A DNA stretch of 64,000 bases from Trinickia violacea (GTDB lineage Bacteria > Pseudomonadota > Gammaproteobacteria > Burkholderiales > Burkholderiaceae), in the NCBI RefSeq assembly GCF_005280735.1, contig NZ_CP040077.1:4092001-4156000 (forward strand). Reading direction: 5' to 3'. Positions 34,406 to 43,437 of this stretch are shown piece after piece (positions within the stretch are counted from its first letter, which is position 1; each line of letters starts with the position of its first letter). Both the position numbers and the translations under genes were made by a program. Below the pieces are notes generated by a model, which saw only the letters and a list, made by a program, of their open reading frames with translations, was not told the origin of the DNA and did no database searches.

Positions 34406-35767
34406 TTACAGCACCGTCGCGAGCGCGAAGGTCAAGCCTAAACCCAACAGCGAGATGATGGTTTCGCAAAGCGACCAGGTCTTGAAGGTCTGCCCCACCG
34501 TCATCCCGAAGTACTCCTTGATCAGCCAGAAGCCGCCGTCGTTCACGTGCGAGAAGATCAGCGAGCCGGAACCCGTCGCGAGCACGAGCAGCTCCGGTTT
34601 CACGACGATGCCGCTCGCCGACGCGATAGGCGCGACGACGCCGCAAGCCGTCGTCATCGCGACGGTCGCCGAGCCGGTTGCCAGACGAATCAGCGCGGCC
34701 ACCAGCCAGCCGAGCAAGAGCGGCGACAAATGGGCGTGCTTCGCCGTCTCGACGATCTGGGTCGAAATACCGCTGTCGCGCAGCACGCCGCCGAAACCGC
34801 CGCCCGCGCCGACGATCAGCGTGATGCCCGCGATCGGCGCGAGACATTCGCTGCAGAATTTCTGGATTTGGTCGCGATTGAACCCGCGTCGCACGCCGAA
34901 CGTCCAGAAGCTCACGAGCACCGCGATCAAGAGCGCGACGTCCGAGTTGCCGACGAAATGCAGCAGATTGTTCGGCAGCGTTTTGGGCGTGAAGACGAGA
35001 TCGGCCCAGCTGCCGACGAGCATCAGGATCACCGGCAGCAGAATCGTGAACAGCGTGATGCCGAAGCCGGGCAGCTCGCGCCCGCTCGCTTGGGCATGCG
35101 TATCGACAAACTGCGCAGCGAGCGGGTTGTTCTCCGGCAGCTTCACGTGCCGATGGATGAGCAACGCGAAGAGCGGACCGGCGACGATGGCCGTCGGCAC
35201 GCCGACGATAAGGCCGTACGCGATCGTTTTGCCAATGTCGGCGCCGTACGCCTGCACCGCAAGCAGCGCGGCCGGGTGCGGCGGAATCAGCCCGTGGACA
35301 ACGGACAACCCCGCCACCATCGGCAAGCCGATCAGCAGCAACGACTTGCCGGTGCGCTTGGCGACGTTGAACGCGATCGGAATCAGCAGCACGAAGCCGA
35401 CTTCGAAAAACACCGGCAGGCCGACGATGATCGCGACGAACATCATCGCCCAGTGAATGTTCTTTTCGCCGAACCAACGGATCAGCGTGGTCGCGATGCG
35501 CTCGGCACCGCCCGACTCCGCCATCATCTTGCCGAGCATCGTCCCCAAGCCGACCACGATCGCGATGTGACCGAGCGTGCCGCCCGTGCCGGCTTCGAAC
35601 GACTTCACGATCTTGTCCATCGGCATGCCGACCGCCAGGCCGAGCAGCAGCGACACGATGATCAGCACCAGGAACGGATAGACCTTGTAGCGGGCGATCA
35701 AGAGAATCAGCGCCGCGATGGCGATCACCGTATAGACCAGCAGCATGCTGCCTTGGACAGCTCCCAT
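34406..35767 (-). CDS. gntP: Gluconate:H+ symporter, GntP family
   Basis: Inner-membrane carrier of 453 residues with about 12 hydrophobic segments. Family blocks: GLGTMLGKMMAESGGAERIA near residue 75, GLIPPHPAALLAV near 160, IVGAGGGFGGVLRDSG near 320 and TGSGSLIFSHVNDGGFW near 400. The exact name (GntT, GntP, GntU) cannot be fixed by eye. Precedes gntK in the same minus-strand unit, downstream of edd-eda but separated from eda by a terminator. Confidence 0.92.
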   Translation of the reverse strand: MGAVQGSMLLVYTVIAIAALILLIARYKVYPFLVLIIVSLLLGLAVGMPMDKIVKSFEAGTGGTLGHIAIVVGLGTMLGKMMAESGGAERIATTLIRWFGEKNIHWAMMFVAIIVGLPVFFEVGFVLLIPIAFNVAKRTGKSLLLIGLPMVAGLSVVHGLIPPHPAALLAVQAYGADIGKTIAYGLIVGVPTAIVAGPLFALLIHRHVKLPENNPLAAQFVDTHAQASGRELPGFGITLFTILLPVILMLVGSWADLVFTPKTLPNNLLHFVGNSDVALLIAVLVSFWTFGVRRGFNRDQIQKFCSECLAPIAGITLIVGAGGGFGGVLRDSGISTQIVETAKHAHLSPLLLGWLVAALIRLATGSATVAMTTACGVVAPIASASGIVVKPELLVLATGSGSLIFSHVNDGGFWLIKEYFGMTVGQTFKTWSLCETIISLLGLGLTFALATVL

Positions 35768-35864
35768 GAAGCTCCTCCTTTTTGATTATTCGGCCGGGGG
35801 CGCGAAACGGCGCGCACAACGATCGCTAGCGTACAACGCGCCGCACCTCGCCACGACGCGGCAA

Positions 35865-35895
35865 AGCGTTCTTGCCTTGCGAATGCAAGAACGCT
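35865..35895. promoter_or_regulatory. 11-bp perfect inverted repeat upstream of gntP
   Basis: AGCGTTCTTGC (35865-35875) and GCAAGAACGCT (35885-35895) around 9 bases, about 100 bases before gntP. No T-run follows on either strand, so an operator is likelier than a terminator. Confidence 0.5.
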
Positions 35896-35943
35896 GAATT
35901 CTACTTTTGATTAATCTTTGAGGATAGAACCGGTTCCATAAGC

Positions 35944-35990
35944 AAAAACCCTCACCAAACCGGGCAAAAAGCCCGTTTGGGAGGGTTTTG
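35944..35990 (-). terminator. Intrinsic terminator of edd-eda
   Basis: Long hairpin: AAAACCCTC at 35945-35953 pairs with GAGGGTTTT at 35981-35989, enclosing a second stem CGGGC/GCCCG with loop AAAAA. On the minus strand the U-rich arm follows the stem. It separates eda from gntP. Confidence 0.82.
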
Positions 35991-36023
35991 AGATGAAACC
36001 TGGCTCGCGGAAACGCTGCGAGG

Positions 36024-36665
36024 TCAATTGCGATGCGCGGCGAGCTCGGTGGCGGCGTGCGCGAGGCGGGTCACTTCGTCCCAGTTTTGGGCGGCGAGCG
36101 CGGACTTCGGCGTGAGCCAAGATCCACCGACGCAGACCACGTTCGGCTGCGCCAGGAAGGTCGGCGCAGATTCCGCGGTAATGCCGCCCGTCGGGCAGAA
36201 CTTCAGCGTCGGGAACGGCCCGTAGAACGCTTGCAGCATCGGCACGCCGCCCGCCTGCTGCGCGGGGAAGAACTTGACGATCTCGTAGCCGAGCTCCATC
36301 GCGACGATGATGTCCGACGGCGTCATCACGCCCGGCAAAAGCGGCAGACCGGCGTCCTGCGCGGCCTGGTGCATCTCCTTGGTGAGCCCCGGCGACACGC
36401 CGAACTGCGCGCCGGCCTTCTTGGCGAGCGCGCACTGCGCGGGCTTCGTGATCGTGCCGACGCCGACGACGATATCGGGCGCCAGCTGGCTCGCGCGCTC
36501 GATCGCTTGCAGCCCGGCCTCCGTGCGCAGCGTGATTTCGAGCACCTTCACGCCGCCTGCGTGGAGCGCGCGCGACACGTGCTCGCCCTGCTCGGCCGAG
36601 TCGAATGCCAGCACCGGAATCACAGGACCCAGACGTACGATTTCGCTAACCGTCTTCATTTGCAT
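36024..36665 (-). CDS. eda: KDPG aldolase (2-dehydro-3-deoxyphosphogluconate aldolase)
   Basis: Splits KDPG to pyruvate and glyceraldehyde-3-phosphate. 213 residues, class I aldolase. Glu 44 in LEITLRTEAG is the proton-relay residue and the Schiff-base Lys lies in YEIVKFFPAQQAGG (about residue 133); GVGTITKP and GGITAESAP complete the phosphate site. Edd is encoded 19 bases upstream on the same strand, so the two Entner-Doudoroff enzymes are cotranscribed. Confidence 0.97.
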   Translation of the reverse strand: MQMKTVSEIVRLGPVIPVLAFDSAEQGEHVSRALHAGGVKVLEITLRTEAGLQAIERASQLAPDIVVGVGTITKPAQCALAKKAGAQFGVSPGLTKEMHQAAQDAGLPLLPGVMTPSDIIVAMELGYEIVKFFPAQQAGGVPMLQAFYGPFPTLKFCPTGGITAESAPTFLAQPNVVCVGGSWLTPKSALAAQNWDEVTRLAHAATELAAHRN

Positions 36666-36684
36666 GCCTCCTTATGGGTGTGCG

Positions 36685-38550
36685 TCATTGACGTACATGA
36701 GCCGCTTGTTCAGCCGTCTCGCCGACGAGCGGACCGAACACCGAAGCGCCCATTTCCGCCGGCGCCGCGGCCGAACGGAAGACGCCGAACAATTCGCGGC
36801 CGAAGCCGACTTCGTTTTCCGCCTGATGCGCGGGCGCGGCCACTTCGCGTGCGGCCCATTCGTTCGCATCGACCTCGACGTCGAGCACGCCCGCTTCGGC
36901 GTCGATCACGATCGTGTCGCCCGTGCGGACCTTGCCGAGCGGGCCGGCCAGCAGCGCCTCGGGCGAGACGTGGATCACCGCCGGGACTTTGCCCGACGCG
37001 CCGGACATGCGCCCGTCGGTGACGAGCGCAACGTGGAAACCTTGATCCTGCAACACGCCGAGCAGCGGCGTCAGCCGGTGCAGCTCCGGCATGCCGTTCG
37101 CACGCGCGCCCTGGAAGCGCACCACGGCGACGAAATCGCGCTTCAGCTCGCCGTTGTCGAACGCCTCCTGCACAGCTTCCTGCGAATCGAAGACGATCGC
37201 CGGAGCCGTCACCTTGCGATGATCGGGCGAGACTGCCGAGATCTTGATCACGCCGCGCCCGAGCTTGCCTTGCATCAGGCGCAGGCCGCCGTCCGCCTGG
37301 AACGGCTCGCCGATCGGGCGCAACACGTTGGCATCCCCGCTCTCGGCGACGCCCGGCACCCACTTCAATTGGCCGTCGATCAGCTTCGGCTCCTCGGTGT
37401 AGTGCGCAAGCCCCTTGCCGGCGACCGTCGTCACGTCGTCGTGCAGCAAGCCGCCTTCCAGCAGATTGCGGATCAGGAATGCCATGCCGCCCGCGGCGTG
37501 ATAGTGGTTCACGTCGGCCTTGCCGTTCGGGTAAATCTTCGCGAGCAGCGGCACGGCTTGCGAGAGCGCGTCGAAGTCGTCCCAGTCGATCACGACGCCG
37601 GCCGCGCGTGCAATCGCGACGAGGTGCAGCGTGTGATTGGTCGAGCCGCCCGTCGCGAGCAGCGCGACGATGCCGTTGACGATCGACTTTTCATCGATGA
37701 CGTGACCGATCGGCGTGTAGTTGCCGCGCTCGGCGGTGAGATCGAGCACCCGGCGCGCGGCGGCGGCCGTGAGCGCGTCGCGCAGCGGCGTGTGGGGGTG
37801 AACGAACGCCGAGCCCGGCAGATGCAGGCCCATCACCTCCATCAGCATCTGGTTGCTGTTCGCGGTGCCGTAGAACGTGCAGGTGCCGTGGCCATGGTAA
37901 GCGGCCGATTCCGCCTCGAGCAGCGCATCGCGTCCCACTTTGCCCGTCGCGAACTGCTGGCGGATCTTGGCTTTGTCATCGTTCGACAGGCCGCTCGTCA
38001 TCGGACCGGCGGGCACGAAGATCGTCGGCAGATGGCCGAACTGCAGCGCGCCGATCAGGAGGCCCGGCACGATCTTGTCGCAGATGCCGAGGCACAGCGC
38101 CGCGTCGAACATGTTGTGCGTGAGCGCGACGGCCGTGCTCATCGCGATCACTTCACGCGAAAAGAGCGACAGCTCCATGCCTGCGTTGCCTTGGGTGACG
38201 CCGTCGCACATCGCCGGCACGCCGCCCGCGAATTGCGCGACGCCGCCGTTTTCGCGCGCGGCCTGCTTGATGATGTCGGGGTACGTGATGTACGGCGCGT
38301 GCGCGGACAGCATTTCGTTGTACGCCGACACGATGCCGATATTCGGCTGGCGGATCTGCTTGATGACGAGCTTGTCGTTGCCTTCGAGGCCCGCGAAACC
38401 GTGTGCGAGATTCGCGCACGACAGCGCGCCGCGTGCCGGGAAGCGGCCCTGCGCGGCGTCGATGCGCGCGAGATAGGCCGCGCGCGTCGGCTTGCTGCGT
38501 TCGACGATGCGCTTGGTGACGGTGGTCAGCGTGGAATGCGGCGAGGCCAT
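36685..38550 (-). CDS. edd: 6-phosphogluconate dehydratase
   Basis: Dehydrates 6-phosphogluconate to KDPG; an IlvD/Edd-family Fe-S enzyme. 621 residues. FPARGALSCANLAHGFAG (about 37-54), VSAYNEMLSAHAPY, GTCTFYGTANSNQMLME with cluster-region cysteines, FVPAGPMTSG, TDGRMSGASGKVPAVIHVSPEA near the C-terminus. ATG 38550 is the only good start. The upstream region carries a HexR-type palindrome at 38645-38659. Confidence 0.97.
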   Translation of the reverse strand: MASPHSTLTTVTKRIVERSKPTRAAYLARIDAAQGRFPARGALSCANLAHGFAGLEGNDKLVIKQIRQPNIGIVSAYNEMLSAHAPYITYPDIIKQAARENGGVAQFAGGVPAMCDGVTQGNAGMELSLFSREVIAMSTAVALTHNMFDAALCLGICDKIVPGLLIGALQFGHLPTIFVPAGPMTSGLSNDDKAKIRQQFATGKVGRDALLEAESAAYHGHGTCTFYGTANSNQMLMEVMGLHLPGSAFVHPHTPLRDALTAAAARRVLDLTAERGNYTPIGHVIDEKSIVNGIVALLATGGSTNHTLHLVAIARAAGVVIDWDDFDALSQAVPLLAKIYPNGKADVNHYHAAGGMAFLIRNLLEGGLLHDDVTTVAGKGLAHYTEEPKLIDGQLKWVPGVAESGDANVLRPIGEPFQADGGLRLMQGKLGRGVIKISAVSPDHRKVTAPAIVFDSQEAVQEAFDNGELKRDFVAVVRFQGARANGMPELHRLTPLLGVLQDQGFHVALVTDGRMSGASGKVPAVIHVSPEALLAGPLGKVRTGDTIVIDAEAGVLDVEVDANEWAAREVAAPAHQAENEVGFGRELFGVFRSAAAPAEMGASVFGPLVGETAEQAAHVRQ

Positions 38551-38644
38551 GGACAGACGCTCCTGAGAGTCCGCGCGGCAGCGAGGCGCGCGAGTAGATG
38601 GGATCGTGAGGACGGCCGCAAGTTCGACCGGAAGTCAGGAGTTT

Positions 38645-38659
38645 AGTAGAAAAACTACA
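38645..38659. promoter_or_regulatory. HexR-type operator in front of edd
   Basis: AGTAGAAAAACTACA; read on the minus strand TGTAG-TTTTT-CTACT, one mismatch from the TGTAG-N5-CTACA palindrome found again at 38811. It lies about 95 bases upstream of the edd start codon. Confidence 0.72.
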
Positions 38660-38810
38660 TGCAATCAATCAGGATGTGAGGGGATTGTGGAACTGCCTTA
38701 TACCGGCATTGTGGCGCTCGGCTGACCAATGTCGCTGCCTCTTCGCTTGTGCGGCGCACCATAAAAGAATCGGACCGTCATGCGGCTGCGGAAGCGGCCA
38801 CACCTGAATA

Positions 38811-38825
38811 TGTAGATTTTCTACA
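38811..38825. promoter_or_regulatory. HexR-type operator in front of hexR
   Basis: TGTAGATTTTCTACA, a perfect palindrome with 5-base centre, 61 bases upstream of the chosen hexR start. Its position argues against the longer hexR frame that would place it inside coding sequence. Confidence 0.75.
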
Positions 38826-38886
38826 CAAAAACGACGATACTCTATCGAACGATTTCGCCTCGCCGCGCGCCGCGGCTACGCCCACC

Positions 38887-39729
38887 ATGCTCTCTAGAAT
38901 CGAATCGATGCGTGCGCAGTTGCGCCCATCCGAACGCAAACTGGCCGACTACGTGATCGACGCCCCTCGCGAGGTGCTCGATCTCGCGATGACCGAGCTC
39001 GCGGAACGCGCGGGCGTCAGCCAGCCGACGATCGCGCGCTTTTGCCATGCGCTCGGGTGCAGCGGTTTTCGCGAGTTCAAGATCCGGCTGGCGCAAAGCA
39101 TCGCGCACGGCGTGCCGTCGGTGTATCGCGACGTGCGCCCCGATGAGCCCGCGCCGGGCGTGATCGCCAAGGTCTTCGACCGGACGATCGGCGCGCTGAT
39201 CGAAGTGCGCAACAGCCTGTCGACGGACAGCATCGCGGCAGCAATCGACTTGCTCGCGCATGCGTCGCGCATCGAGTTCTACGGCGCGGGTGGGTCTGGA
39301 ATCGCCGCGCAGGATATCCAGCATAAGTTCTTCCGCCTGGGCATCCCCAGCGTGGCCTACGCCGATCCTCATACTTATTCGATGTCGGCGGCGCTACTGG
39401 GCGCGGGTGATGTTGTCGTGACGATCTCCAACACGGGCCGCACGCGCGACATCGTCGACGCCGCGCGCTCGGCGCTCGCGTGCGGCGCGAAGGTCGTCGC
39501 GATTACACACAGCAACTCGCCGCTCGCGCAGATCGCGACCGTGAGTCTCTCCGCGAATATCGCCGAAGAGGCGGATGTGTTTTCGCCGATGACATCGCGT
39601 ATGTCGCATTTGGCGATCGGCGATATTTTGGCGGTGGGGGTGGCACTGCAGCGCGGCCCCGAGCTTGTCGACAAACTGGGGAAGGCCAAGGAGACCATTA
39701 CGCGCAGGCGGATTGGCGCGGGGACATAG
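38887..39729 (+). CDS. hexR: RpiR/HexR-family transcriptional regulator
   Basis: 280 residues from ATG 38887 (MLSRIESMRAQLRPSERKLADYVI), which aligns with the E. coli HexR start; a longer frame is open from 38749 but would span the operator. The N-terminal helix-turn-helix includes AERAGVSQPTIARFCHALGCSGFREFK. The SIS sugar-phosphate domain follows from about residue 120 (EFYGAGGSGIAAQDI, ISNTGRTRD), expected to bind KDPG as in known HexR proteins. It is divergent from edd-eda, the classical target. No clear ribosome site precedes ATG 38887. Confidence 0.9.
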   Translation: MLSRIESMRAQLRPSERKLADYVIDAPREVLDLAMTELAERAGVSQPTIARFCHALGCSGFREFKIRLAQSIAHGVPSVYRDVRPDEPAPGVIAKVFDRTIGALIEVRNSLSTDSIAAAIDLLAHASRIEFYGAGGSGIAAQDIQHKFFRLGIPSVAYADPHTYSMSAALLGAGDVVVTISNTGRTRDIVDAARSALACGAKVVAITHSNSPLAQIATVSLSANIAEEADVFSPMTSRMSHLAIGDILAVGVALQRGPELVDKLGKAKETITRRRIGAGT

Positions 39730-39753
39730 GCGGGTAGCGCCTGACTTTCCCAC

Positions 39754-40170
39754 TCAGAACGGCTTCAGCACCACCAGCGCCACCGCCGCCAGCATGCCCA
39801 GCACCGGCAGCTCATTGAAGAAGCGGTACCACTTGTCCGACCGGCGGTTCTCCCCGCGCTCGAACGCAGCCAGCAAATGCCCGCAGTACGCGTGATAGAT
39901 CACGAGCAGCACGACCACGCCGAGCTTCGCATGGATCCACCCCTGCCCGCGACCGATCCCGACCACGAGCCACAGCCACAGCCCGCACGCGATGGCCGGC
40001 ACCGCGATGAGCGTCATGAAGCGATACAGCTTGCGCGCCATGACGAGGAGCCGCCGCACCGCGGCCGGCTCCGTTTCCATGGCGAGATTCACGAAAATGC
40101 GCGGCAGATAGAACAAGCCCGCAAACCAGGAAGCGATCAGAACAATGTGAAAGGTCTTGATCCAGAGCAT
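39754..40170 (-). CDS. hemJ: HemJ-like protoporphyrinogen oxidase (CopD/UPF0093 family)
   Basis: 138 residues with four predicted membrane helices. WIKTFHIVLIASWFAGLFYLPR near the N-terminus carries the conserved His 8, and ARKLYRFMTLIAVPA plus WIHAKLGVVVLLVIYHAYCG carry the later conserved His and Lys, as in HemJ, which oxidises protoporphyrinogen IX to protoporphyrin IX. The stop is 24 bases from the hexR stop (convergent) with no visible terminator. Its start is 23 bases behind proA on the same strand. Confidence 0.88.
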   Translation of the reverse strand: MLWIKTFHIVLIASWFAGLFYLPRIFVNLAMETEPAAVRRLLVMARKLYRFMTLIAVPAIACGLWLWLVVGIGRGQGWIHAKLGVVVLLVIYHAYCGHLLAAFERGENRRSDKWYRFFNELPVLGMLAAVALVVLKPF

Positions 40171-40193
40171 CGGACGGCCTGAGTTCGTTTTTC

Positions 40194-41474
40194 TTATTGA
40201 CGCGCTTCGCCATGCCCAAGCACGACGTACTTCAGCGAAGTGAGCCCGTCGAGGCCCACGGGCCCGCGCGCGTGCAATTTGTCATTGGAAATGCCGATCT
40301 CTGCGCCGAGGCCGTATTCGAAGCCGTCGGCGAAGCGCGTCGAGGCGTTCACCATCACGCTCGCGGAATCGACCTCGCGCAGGAAACGCATCGCGCGGTC
40401 GTGGTCTTCGGTGACGATCGCGTCCGTGTGCGCCGAGCCGTAGGTGTTGATGTGCTCGATCGCTTCATCGAGACCGTCGACAACCTTGATCGCGAGCACG
40501 GGCGCCAGATATTCGGTGCGCCAGTCCTCTTCGGTTGCATCGACGAGCGAGCCAGGCGCAATCCCCGGGGCGCCGCTCAGCACGTTGCGCGCCCCCGGAT
40601 CGACACGGAGCTCGACGCCCTTCTCCGCATACATCGCACCAAGCGGCGGCAGCGCCTTTTGCGCGATGTCGCGTGCGACGAGCAGCGTTTCCATCGTGTT
40701 GCAGGTGCCGTAGCGATGCGTCTTCGCGTTGTCGCAAACCTTCAGCGCCTTCGCGAGATCCGCGCGATCGTCGACATAGACGTGGCAGATACCGTCCAGA
40801 TGCTTGATCATCGGCACGCGCCCTTCTTCGATGAGGCGCGCGATCAGGCTCTTGCCGCCGCGCGGCACGATCACGTCGACGTATTCGGTCATCGTGATCA
40901 GCTTGCCGACCGCCGCGCGATCGGCCGTCTCGACCACCTGCACCGCGTCTTGCGGCAAGCCAGCCGCTTCGAGCCCTTCGCCGATCAGCTTCGCGAGCGC
41001 CGTGTTGCATTCGAGCGCCTCCGAACCGCCGCGCAAAATCGTCGCGTTGCCGGATTTCAGGCACAGCGCGGCTGCATCGATCGTCACGTTCGGGCGCGAT
41101 TCGTAGATGATCCCGATCACGCCGAGCGGCACGCGCATCTGGCCGACCTGGATGCCGCTCGGGCGGTACTTCAGATTGCTGATCTCACCGATCGGGTCGG
41201 GCAACGCCGCCACTTGGCGCAAACCTTCGACCATCGTCTTCAGCGCTTTGTCCGAGAGCGTCAGGCGATCGATAAACGCGGCATCGTGGCCCTTGTCGCG
41301 GGCACGCGCGACGTCGCGGGCATTCGCGTCCTTCAGCGCCTGTGCATCGCGCTCGATTCCCCGCGCGATCGCTTCGAGAGCCGCGTTCTTCGTCGCGGTG
41401 GTGGCTCGCGCCATCGCACGCGATGCCTGGCGCGCCCGGCGGCCGAGGCCGGTCATGTATTGGTCGATATCCAT
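40194..41474 (-). CDS. proA: Gamma-glutamyl phosphate reductase
   Basis: Second enzyme of proline synthesis. 426 residues from ATG 41474 (MDIDQYMTGLGRRARQASRAM). GVIGIIYESRPNVTIDAAALCLKSGNATILRGG is represented (about 120-152), and the catalytic cysteine is in HRYGTCNTMETLLVA (about residue 272). GLGAEIGISNDKLHARGPVGLDGLTS closes the family match. A TACAAT -10 lies about 145 bases upstream. proB is not in the neighbourhood. Confidence 0.97.
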   Translation of the reverse strand: MDIDQYMTGLGRRARQASRAMARATTATKNAALEAIARGIERDAQALKDANARDVARARDKGHDAAFIDRLTLSDKALKTMVEGLRQVAALPDPIGEISNLKYRPSGIQVGQMRVPLGVIGIIYESRPNVTIDAAALCLKSGNATILRGGSEALECNTALAKLIGEGLEAAGLPQDAVQVVETADRAAVGKLITMTEYVDVIVPRGGKSLIARLIEEGRVPMIKHLDGICHVYVDDRADLAKALKVCDNAKTHRYGTCNTMETLLVARDIAQKALPPLGAMYAEKGVELRVDPGARNVLSGAPGIAPGSLVDATEEDWRTEYLAPVLAIKVVDGLDEAIEHINTYGSAHTDAIVTEDHDRAMRFLREVDSASVMVNASTRFADGFEYGLGAEIGISNDKLHARGPVGLDGLTSLKYVVLGHGEARQ

Positions 41475-41668
41475 GGTGATTCTCGTCGTGCCGCGCGAAT
41501 GCATGAGGGCACGTGCATACAAATTGGCGGAAATACAGAAACAGGCGAGCGGTCAAACGATGCCGTGCAAACCGGCGTCGCACATCGACGCTTCCATCTG
41601 AACCCGATTAGCAGTCGATTGTAGCGTGGCGCGACGCGTTCCGCTCAGCGTCGCCGGCCGGTGATTCG

Positions 41669-42781
41669 TCAGGCGGCGCGTCGTGCCGGCGGTCGCGGCG
41701 GCGTGCCCGATGGCGGGCGAGGCGCGGATCGGCCTGGCGCCGCAACCGTCATCGCCAGTTCGAACAGCCCGTCCCATGGGTTTGGCGGCAGCTCGTTGCG
41801 ACGGTCGGACGCGGAGCCCGACAAGCCCTTGACCTGGCGATCGAGGCGCGCGGCAAGCGACAGCGCCTTCTCCAACGCGGATTCGGTCACGCGCGACAGC
41901 GCCGGCCCGACGAGCCGCTCGCGCGGTCCCCACACACGGTTCTCGCGCAGCAGCATGGCCAGCGGCTTGCCCGCCTCGACACCGCGCTTGATGCGCAGCA
42001 ACGTGCGCAGCTCTTCGACGATCGCCCACAGCACCAGGACCGCCGCCTCGCCTTCGCCTTTCAATCCGTCGAGCATGCGCGCAAGCCGGCCGACATCGCC
42101 CGCTAGCATCGCTTCGTTCAGCTTGAAAACGTCATAGCGCGCGACGTTGAGGACCGCGTCCTGCACTTGCTCGAAGCTCAGCACACCTTGCGGATAGAGC
42201 AAGCCGAGCTTTTGAATTTCCTGATGCGCGGCGAGCAGGTTGCCTTCGACGCGTTCCGCGATGAATTGCAGCGCACGCCGCCCTTCTTCGCCGGCGGCGA
42301 CGCGCTGGCCCTGCTGCGCCAGGCGTTGACCCACCCAGTTCGGCAGCTGCGCGCGTTCGACGGGATCGATCTTGAGCGCCACGCCCGCGTCGGCGAGCGC
42401 AGTGAACCAAGCGGCTTTCTGCGTCGCCGCATCGAGACGCGGCAGCGTGACGAGCGTCAGCACATCGGGATTGCCGGACGACGCGAGCGTCTTCAGCGCG
42501 TCGGCGCCTTCCTTGCCGGGCTTTCCCGACGGGATGCGCAACTCGACGAGTTGCCGGTCGCCGAACAGCGACATCGACTGGCTCGCGCCGAGCAGCGAAC
42601 TCCAGTCGAAACCGCGCTCGACGGTGAACACCGAGCGATCGGTGAAGCCTGCTGCGCGAGCCGTCGCGCGGATGCGGTCGCACGCCTCCTGGGCGAGCAG
42701 ATGCTCGTCGCCGTACACGACGTACAGGCCCGCCAGTCCCTTCGCGAGATGCGGTTCGAGAGCGTCAAGTCGCAATTGCAT
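41669..42781 (-). CDS. holA: DNA polymerase III delta subunit
   Basis: Clamp-loader subunit that opens the beta clamp. 370 residues. N-terminal RecQ-like fold: LYVVYGDEHLLAQEACDRI (about 19-37), then VELRIPSGKPGKEG and LTLVTLPRLDAATQKAAWF; the C-terminal collar domain contains LLAAHQEIQKLGLLYPQG and RYDVFKLNEAMLAGD. A Pro/Arg-rich tail ends the protein. lptE lies 38 bases upstream on the same strand, the usual lptE-holA order. Confidence 0.95.
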   Translation of the reverse strand: MQLRLDALEPHLAKGLAGLYVVYGDEHLLAQEACDRIRATARAAGFTDRSVFTVERGFDWSSLLGASQSMSLFGDRQLVELRIPSGKPGKEGADALKTLASSGNPDVLTLVTLPRLDAATQKAAWFTALADAGVALKIDPVERAQLPNWVGQRLAQQGQRVAAGEEGRRALQFIAERVEGNLLAAHQEIQKLGLLYPQGVLSFEQVQDAVLNVARYDVFKLNEAMLAGDVGRLARMLDGLKGEGEAAVLVLWAIVEELRTLLRIKRGVEAGKPLAMLLRENRVWGPRERLVGPALSRVTESALEKALSLAARLDRQVKGLSGSASDRRNELPPNPWDGLFELAMTVAAPGRSAPRPPSGTPPRPPARRAA

Positions 42782-42819
42782 GAGGGCGTGCGATTAGCGA
42801 TATCGAATAAAAGAACCGA

Positions 42820-43371
42820 TCAAAGCGGCGGCGACGGCAACGGGATGCGCGGCGCAACAGAAGGCACTTGCTGCCCCGGCGCCGGATGCAGCGAGCGCAC
42901 CAGTGAAAGCCGGCGCGTGAGCTGATCGACGGCATCGTTCTGCATGTCGGCAATCAGCAAATCGACCTCCGCACCCTTTGCCGTTGCGTATTGGTTGCTA
43001 TACGTCATGGCCCGATTCAACGCAATCATGCTCTGCGGGATCAGAACGGTTCCATCCTTGCCGACAAGCTGGTAGCTCAGCGAATAGCTGATTTCATACT
43101 CTTCGACGAGACCCTGCGAGTTCATCGTCAGCGTGCTGACCCCACGCCCTTCCGACATCGTCAAAATCGCATCCGCATTGGCCGTCGACTCGACGACCAC
43201 CGTATCGCTGCCGCCCTGCACCATGCGCGTCAGGCGCGCCGCGACCGGCGCCGGCGCGCCGGCAATGGCGAGCCGCTTGAACGCGTAGTCCTGCTGTCCG
43301 CGCAACTGGAAGCCGCATGCGGACAGCACCATCACGCTGCACGCAAGCGTCAAAAACGATCTGCGAGTCAC
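42820..43371 (-). CDS. lptE: LPS-assembly lipoprotein LptE
   Basis: Outer-membrane lipoprotein that plugs the LptD channel. 183 residues. Lipoprotein signal MTRRSFLTLACSVMVLSAC with lipid-bearing Cys 19, followed by GFQLRGQQDYAFKRLAI, the characteristic LptE start. The C-terminus is Pro-rich. It lies between leuS and holA on the same strand, as in many Proteobacteria. Confidence 0.95.
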   Translation of the reverse strand: MTRRSFLTLACSVMVLSACGFQLRGQQDYAFKRLAIAGAPAPVAARLTRMVQGGSDTVVVESTANADAILTMSEGRGVSTLTMNSQGLVEEYEISYSLSYQLVGKDGTVLIPQSMIALNRAMTYSNQYATAKGAEVDLLIADMQNDAVDQLTRRLSLVRSLHPAPGQQVPSVAPRIPLPSPPL

Positions 43372-43437
43372 ATGACCTCCTTGGTTCGCAGTGGCGAGGC
43401 GCGCGGCGAAACCCGCCGCGCGGCACCCGGCTCATTC

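Noticed and set aside
38749..38886. Extended N-terminus for HexR
   Set aside because: It would place the second HexR operator inside coding sequence and has no match to the family N-terminus.
41574..41620. 14-codon minus-strand frame in the proA leader as a possible attenuation peptide
   Set aside because: It contains no proline or other regulatory codon run and no terminator/antiterminator pair follows it.
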